From positions 1-18,032 of the forward strand of contig CAZMSZ010000134.1 in assembly GCA_964569055.1 (NCBI GenBank): 18,032 bases of DNA, read 5' to 3'. The position numbers and the translations under genes were made by a program. Positions 14,123 through 18,032 of this stretch are shown piece after piece (position 1 is the stretch's first letter; the number at the start of each line of letters is the position of its first letter). The notes under the pieces were generated by a model. That model worked only from the letters and a program-made list of their open reading frames with translations, was not told the origin of the DNA and did not search any database. Source of the stretch: JAWLGW01 sp964569055. GTDB lineage: Bacteria > Planctomycetota > J058.

Positions 14123-15826
14123 GTGGCGTCCCACGAGGCCAACACTCCCGCGCGGAGCGTCCCCTCCGAGGTCGACGTCCTCTTCGGGCGCGCCTGCCTG
14201 GCCTTCCAGCTCGTCGGCCGCGACCAGCTCCTGGCCTGCGTGGCCGACCAGCGCCGGCTGGCGCAGGAGGGGCGCCCCTTCACCCTGGCGCAGGTCATGA
14301 TCGGGCGGCGGGTGATCACCGCCGACACCTACCGGCAGGTCGCCCAGCGCGTGCAGGCGCACCTCGCCCAGCAAGGGCGGCAGCAGGCGCTCGAGCAGGC
14401 GCCCCCCGACATCACCGCCACCGGCCGCTACCACAACGTGCGCGAGGCCCTGCTCAGGGAGCAGGCGGAGCGCCAGCGCTTGCCCCAGGGCGTCACCACC
14501 GACCGGATCCCGGTGGCGCAGCCCTCCGCCCAGAACGTGCAGTGGTCGCAGCTGCCGGCCCAGCACAGCCCCGAGGAGATCGCGGCGGCCGAGCGGACCT
14601 GGGACTCGATCTCGAGCGTGGTCGAGGACCCGGGCTACGACGTGATCGCCGAGCCGGTCACGCCCGCCCCGCAGGCGCGGCCGCAGAGCGCCCGGTTCTC
14701 GGGGTCGGAGACCGGCCCGCCGGTCCCGCCGCCCGGCCCGGGCGCGCTCGGGCGCGAGCGCAAGGACACCGGGATCCGCCGCCTGCTCGGGGTCCCCGAC
14801 AGCGCCACCGAGTTCGACTTCGGGCCCTACCGCGTGCTCGGCGAGATCGCCGCGGGCGGCATGGGCGTGATCTACCGGGCCCGCTCCAGCGACACCGGCC
14901 GGGTCTACGCGCTCAAGGCGCTGATCAACGTCGAGAACGCCAACGAGAAGCAGCTCCGCCGGTTCATCCAGGAGGCCCAGAGCGCCATGCGCCTGGACCA
15001 CCCCGGGATCGTGAAGATCCACGACATCGGGATCTTCGAGAACATCCCCTACTTCACGATGGACCTCGTGGAGGGGCACGACCTCCAGCACCACATCAAG
15101 CAGCGCAGCTTCCCGCGCGAGCAGCTGCTCGAGATCGTGGCCAAGACCTGCCACGCGGTGCACTACGCCCACGAGAAGGCGGTGATCCACCGCGACCTCA
15201 AGCCGGCCAACATCATCGTGCGCGAGCCCGATCGCTATCCGATCCTGACCGACTTCGGGCTGGCCAAGAACCTCGACAGCAGCTTCAAGCTCACCGCCGA
15301 GGGCGCCATGGTCGGCACGCCCCTGTTCCTCTCGCCCGAGCAGGTGGCGGGCAAGGGGCACGCGGTCGACCGCCGCTGCGACGTGTACGGCCTGGGCGTC
15401 ATGCTCTACCAGATCCTGGCCGGCAAGCTCCCGTTCGTGGGGCGCAACCCCTACGAGGTCTACCGCAAGGTGCTCGAGGAGGACCCCAAGCCGCCGCGCG
15501 AGCACGACCCGACGGTGCCCGAGCCGATCGAGCGGGTGTGCCTGATGGCCCTGGCCAAGGACCGCGAGGAGCGCTACCCCACCGCGCTCGCCATGGCCGA
15601 GGACATCGAGCGCTCGTTGCGCGGCGAGCCCGTGCAGGCCAAGCTGCCCACCCCGGTCGGCGGCCCCGCCGGCAGCACCGCGCGCCAGGGGCGTCCGCGC
15701 GCCGGCGGCGCCTCCGCCCCCGCCGGCGCCGGCCCGCCGCCCTGGATGCTCCTCGCGATCGCCGGCCTGGCCCTGGTGATCGTGCTCGGGCTCGCGGCGA
15801 TCGTGTACCTGCTCGCGACCGGCTGA
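14123..15826 (+). CDS. Active Hanks-type Ser/Thr protein kinase with helical N-terminal domain and C-terminal membrane anchor
   Basis: A 567-residue kinase. Residues about 17-82 form a small helical domain (DVLFGRACLAFQLVGRDQLL; LAQVMIGRRVITADTYRQV) of the kind that recalls the GspE/MshE N-terminal repeat (GxxLxxxGxIxxxxL). A low-complexity linker reaches about 230. The kinase domain (about 236-500) is complete: GEIAAGGMGV (240-249), Lys265 in YALK, Glu284, HRDLKPAN (356-363), DFG (377-379), GTPLFLSPE (398-406) and Asp420 in CDVYGLGVMLY. A Gly/Ala/Pro stretch leads to one membrane helix (541-564) with only three residues after it, so there is no sensor domain outside the membrane. The GTG start at 14123 has AGAAGGG eight bases upstream and a TTGACA promoter. 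Substrates are unknown; the nearby pseudokinase and coiled-coil protein are candidates (inference). Confidence 0.92.
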   Translation: MASHEANTPARSVPSEVDVLFGRACLAFQLVGRDQLLACVADQRRLAQEGRPFTLAQVMIGRRVITADTYRQVAQRVQAHLAQQGRQQALEQAPPDITATGRYHNVREALLREQAERQRLPQGVTTDRIPVAQPSAQNVQWSQLPAQHSPEEIAAAERTWDSISSVVEDPGYDVIAEPVTPAPQARPQSARFSGSETGPPVPPPGPGALGRERKDTGIRRLLGVPDSATEFDFGPYRVLGEIAAGGMGVIYRARSSDTGRVYALKALINVENANEKQLRRFIQEAQSAMRLDHPGIVKIHDIGIFENIPYFTMDLVEGHDLQHHIKQRSFPREQLLEIVAKTCHAVHYAHEKAVIHRDLKPANIIVREPDRYPILTDFGLAKNLDSSFKLTAEGAMVGTPLFLSPEQVAGKGHAVDRRCDVYGLGVMLYQILAGKLPFVGRNPYEVYRKVLEEDPKPPREHDPTVPEPIERVCLMALAKDREERYPTALAMAEDIERSLRGEPVQAKLPTPVGGPAGSTARQGRPRAGGASAPAGAGPPPWMLLAIAGLALVIVLGLAAIVYLLATG

Positions 15827-15969
15827 GCCTCGCGGAGCGCTGACCCAGCCCGAGACGCGCGGGACGAGCGCCCGCGCCGCGGCTGACCCACGCCCCGCCG
15901 CACGCCGGGCGAGCGGCCGGCGCGCGACCGGCAGGCAGGTTGCTCCTTTCCCGAGCGGAGAGGTGCCCA

Positions 15970-17019
15970 ATGGCCGATCGCCCGCCGTGGTTCGTGGCCG
16001 CCTGGCCGGGCATGGGGAGCGTCGCGGTGCTCGCCGGGACGTACCTGGTCCACGAGCTCGGCGCCCAGCCGGTCGGTCAGGTCTCCGCCCGGGAGTACTT
16101 CGACGTGCAGCAGGTCGAGGTCCGGCGCGGCCTGCTGCAGCCCGCCCAGTACCCGCAGAGCACGCTCTACGCCTGGCAGAACCCCGACGGCCCCGACCTG
16201 CTGGTGTGCCTGGCCGAGGCCCAGCCGCAGGTGCGCGGGTTCGCGCTGTGCGAGTCGCTGATCAGCGAGGCGGTCCGGCGCGGCGCGCGCCGCGCGATCA
16301 CGTTCGCCGCCATGGCGACCCCCAGCGACCCGCGCGCGCGCGCCCGCGTGTTCGCCGCCGCCACCGACGCCGCCCTGCTGGGCGAGGTCCGCCAGCAGGA
16401 GGTCCAGCTCCTGCGCGAGGGCGCGATCACCGGGCTCAACGGGGTGCTGCTCGCCGCCGGCAAGGCGCAGGGGATCCCGGGGGTGTGCCTGCTCGGGGAG
16501 GTGCCGTTCTACGCCAGCGCGATCCCCCAGCCCAAGGCCGCCGCCGCCGTGCTGCGCGTGTTCTCCAACCTGAGCGGGATCGAGCTCGACCTGGCCCGCC
16601 TCGACCTCCAGGCGGAGCTGGTGGAGGAGCGCCTGGTCGAGCTGCTCGGCCGGCTCGAGGAGGAGGCGCGCGCCCAGGGCGCCGGCGAGGGGAGCGTCCT
16701 CGACCGCCTCACCGGCGGCGAAGGGCCCGACTCGCGCGGCGACGAGGCGGAGGACGAGCTCGACCTCGACCTCAGCGTGCTCATGGGCGGGGAGGAGGGC
16801 GAGGAGGAGGCCGAGGGCGGGGAGGAAGGCGAGGACGCCGAGGCGCCCCCGCCGCGCAAGCGGCTCGAGCCGGGCGTGGTCACCCAGATCGAGACCCTGT
16901 TCGGCCAGGCCGGCCGCGACCGCGGCAAGGCGCTCCAGCTCAAGGCCCTCCTCGACCAGCACGGGGTGTTCAAGGAGTACGAGGACAGGTTCTTGGACCT
17001 GTTCCGCGAGGCGGCGTGA
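15970..17019 (+). CDS. PAC2-family protein with acidic insert and helical C-terminal extension
   Basis: A 349-residue protein whose first 225 residues match the PAC2 (proteasome assembly chaperone 2) family. It opens with FVAAWPGMGSVAVLAGTYLVHELGA, has an ALCESLISEAVRRGARRAITFAAM segment, then ITGLNGVLLAAGKAQGIPGVCLLGEVP, and closes with a helical NLSGIELDLARLD region. Bacterial members occur in organisms without proteasomes and have no settled role; a homomeric scaffold is plausible. After the core, residues about 252-292 are almost only Glu, Asp and Gly, followed by RKR and a helical tail (VVTQIETLFGQ...FLDLFREAA), beyond the usual family core. ATG at 15970 has GGAGAGG six bases upstream; a TTG 30 nt earlier is less likely. 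It lies 143 nt downstream of the kinase on the same strand, with no clear terminator between, and stops 3 nt from a convergent gene. Confidence 0.85.
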   Translation: MADRPPWFVAAWPGMGSVAVLAGTYLVHELGAQPVGQVSAREYFDVQQVEVRRGLLQPAQYPQSTLYAWQNPDGPDLLVCLAEAQPQVRGFALCESLISEAVRRGARRAITFAAMATPSDPRARARVFAAATDAALLGEVRQQEVQLLREGAITGLNGVLLAAGKAQGIPGVCLLGEVPFYASAIPQPKAAAAVLRVFSNLSGIELDLARLDLQAELVEERLVELLGRLEEEARAQGAGEGSVLDRLTGGEGPDSRGDEAEDELDLDLSVLMGGEEGEEEAEGGEEGEDAEAPPPRKRLEPGVVTQIETLFGQAGRDRGKALQLKALLDQHGVFKEYEDRFLDLFREAA

Positions 17020-17022
17020 GCG

Positions 17023-17553
17023 CTACCGCGTGGTCTCGGGCTTCTTCGCCTCGGCGAGCAGCTGCTCGAACTCCGCCGCGTCGACGGCCCGCACCATCGC
17101 GTTGGCGAAGGCCACGTTGCGCCGGCCGTCGGGGTGCTCGTGCGCGTCCCACAGGAGCGGCCGGCTCCCGCGGGCGTTCGCGCTGAGCAGCACCGGCAGC
17201 CCCTCGTACGAGGACGCCCCCGGCCCGTCGAACGGGCAGGCGAACGTCTCGGGGTTGTCGACGTACCCCTTGGCCACGATCAGATCGAGCGCCTTGCGCC
17301 CGGTCGGGTCGGTGGGGTCGTGGGGGTAGCACCGCTCGTCGTCGGCGTACTGGATCGCGCCGAGCATCAGCTGCCGCAGGTTGTTGGCGCACCTGACCTC
17401 GTTGGCGCGCTGCCTGGCCCGGTTCAGCGCCGGCACCATGATCGCCGCGCCCACGCCCAGGCCGGCGAGCGCGAGCGCGCCGCACCCGGCGAGCACGATC
17501 ACCAAGATCTTCCCCGTGCTGCTCTTCTTCTTGCCCTCGCCCGTGTCGCCCAT
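17023..17553 (-). CDS. Pseudopilin-like single-helix protein without a prepilin cleavage motif
   Basis: A 176-residue protein with a short basic N-terminus (KKKSSTGK), one long helix (about 15-43, ILVIVLAGCGALALAGLGVGAAIMV) and a soluble domain outside. The stretch PALNRARQRANEVRCANNLRQLMLGAIQYADDE resembles the helix and first turn of planctomycete/verrucomicrobial pseudopilin-like proteins (type II secretion G-like, DUF1559 relatives). The end (LLWDAHEHPDGRRNVAFANA) recalls their H-x-DG tail, with the usual G after the last D region changed to ANA. Two Cys (75, 105) may form a disulfide. The prepilin peptidase site (Gly-Phe-x-x-x-Glu) is absent, so it probably stays membrane-anchored instead of assembling into a fibre. 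ATG at 17553 has AGGAGGG just upstream. It is 53 nt downstream of the sigma factor gene, possibly sharing its transcript. Confidence 0.75.
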   Translation of the reverse strand: MGDTGEGKKKSSTGKILVIVLAGCGALALAGLGVGAAIMVPALNRARQRANEVRCANNLRQLMLGAIQYADDERCYPHDPTDPTGRKALDLIVAKGYVDNPETFACPFDGPGASSYEGLPVLLSANARGSRPLLWDAHEHPDGRRNVAFANAMVRAVDAAEFEQLLAEAKKPETTR

Positions 17554-17571
17554 GAGCCCTCCTGGCCCCGA

Positions 17572-17600
17572 ACGCTACGGGCCCGGGCGCCCGATCGCAA
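17572..17600 (-). promoter_or_regulatory. Weak promoter candidate for the pseudopilin-like gene
   Basis: On the minus strand TTGCGA (17600-17595) and TAGCGT (17577-17572) are 17 bp apart, matching consensus at 4 and 3 of 6 positions. They fill the short gap after the sigma-factor stop. The leader would be only about 10-12 nt. Read-through from the sigma gene is an equally good explanation. Confidence 0.28.
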
Positions 17601-17606
17601 CGGCCT

Positions 17607-18032
17607 TCAGCGCGCCGCCTCCGCGGCGCGCGCCAGGAGCGCCGCGCGCATGGGCTCGTTCTCGGTCATGGCGGCCGCGCGCTCCAGCTCGCGGCGGGCC
17701 TCCTCGCGCCGGCCCAGCTTGAGCAGCAGGTCGCCGCGCGCGCTCGGGAGGAGCGGATAGCGCTCCAGGCTCTTGCTCGCGACCAGCCGGTCCACCAGCT
17801 CGAGCCCCGCGGCCGGACCCTCCGCCATGCCGACCGCGACCGCGCGGTTGAGCTCGACCACGGGCGAGCCGGTGAGCTCGACCAGCAGCCCGTACAGGGC
17901 CGCGATCTGGCGCCAGTCCGTGCGCTCCGCCTCGCGCGCCCGCGCGTGGCAGGCGGCGATCGCGGCCTGGAGCGTGTAGGGCCCGCGCAGCCCTCCCAGC
18001 GCCACCGCGCGGTCGAGCGCCTGAAGGCCGCG
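17607..18032 (-). CDS. C-terminal part of an ECF RNA polymerase sigma factor with helical tail, 5' truncated at the right edge
   Basis: The frame is open to the right edge (RGLQALDRAVALGGLRGPY...), so the start and the DNA-binding sigma2/sigma4 regions lie outside. A GTG at 18005 is internal, not a start. What is visible, 141 residues, closely matches the C-terminal domain of the sigma-24-like proteins that carry a long helical extension (DUF6596/TPR-like, ECF42-type): GPYTLQAAIAACHA, TDWRQIAALYGLLVELTGSPVVELNRAVAVGMAEGPAAGLELVD, LLPSARGDLLLKLGRREEARRELERA, and MTENEPMRAALLARAAEAAR. In that group the tail is needed for function and the genes usually sit next to a DGPF/YCII-domain protein. That partner is not within this window, so it would have to lie to the right. 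The pseudopilin-like gene follows 53 nt downstream. Confidence 0.88.
   Translation of the reverse strand, partial: RGLQALDRAVALGGLRGPYTLQAAIAACHARAREAERTDWRQIAALYGLLVELTGSPVVELNRAVAVGMAEGPAAGLELVDRLVASKSLERYPLLPSARGDLLLKLGRREEARRELERAAAMTENEPMRAALLARAAEAAR

Noticed and set aside
13907..15970. 687-codon minus-strand frame opposite the Ser/Thr kinase
   Set aside because: The plus strand has a complete kinase with every catalytic motif; the opposite frame shows only compositionally biased sequence.
18003..18005. GTG as the start of the right-edge gene
   Set aside because: In-frame codons continue to the edge and match the sigma-factor tail family, so this Val is internal.

Overview
The window is a very GC-rich (by eye about three quarters G+C), gene-dense bacterial segment on a scaffold (100 Ns at 8225-8324 mark an assembly gap). 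Nearly every base pair is coding and most long reverse frames are GC shadows. The gene mix includes Hanks-type Ser/Thr kinases with a long N-terminal extension, a pseudopilin-like single-helix protein, an ECF sigma factor with a helical tail, a PAC2 protein and a YfbK-type von Willebrand lipoprotein. This fits a high-GC Planctomycetota lineage best, with Myxococcota second. That is an inference from gene content; there is no rRNA or marker gene to settle it.

Layout. 1-1115 (+): 3' part of a divergent SEDS (FtsW/RodA) polymerase, entering from the left edge. 1116-1237: a palindromic, repeat-rich spacer between convergent genes. 1238-2857 (-): TrkH-type K+ transporter. 3094-5339 (+): a KdpD-like sensor kinase, without the usual KdpD N-terminal domains, translationally coupled to a KdpE-like regulator and divergent from trkH; no kdpABC is present. 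5344-6972 (-): secreted vWA lipoprotein. 7201-7542 (+): short SSB without the acidic C-terminal tip, with a striking near-palindrome just before its ribosome binding site. 7632-9984 (+): exported transglutaminase-fold protein interrupted by the assembly gap. 10209-12416 (+): a two-gene operon made of a zinc-ribbon, two-helix membrane protein resembling the GIDE/MULAN (BAM) family and a protein-kinase-fold protein that has lost the catalytic HRD and DFG residues (pseudokinase). 12419-13897 (-): orphan coiled-coil protein. 14123-15826 (+): a complete, apparently active membrane-anchored Ser/Thr kinase behind a TTGACA promoter. 15970-17019 (+): PAC2-family protein with an acidic insert. 17023-17553 (-): pseudopilin-like protein. 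17607-18032 (-): C-terminal part of an ECF sigma factor entering from the right edge.

Two functional groups are visible. The first is potassium homeostasis: a Kdp-type two-component pair facing a Trk channel subunit, suggesting the pair controls trkH instead of a Kdp ATPase. The second is a signalling neighbourhood (10209-15826): a GIDE-like membrane protein plus pseudokinase, an orphan coiled-coil protein, and a canonical Ser/Thr kinase. The strongest candidate for an undescribed system is the GIDE-like/pseudokinase operon, possibly with the active kinase next door. Three convergent gene pairs are separated by only 2-4 nt, leaving no room for ordinary terminators.
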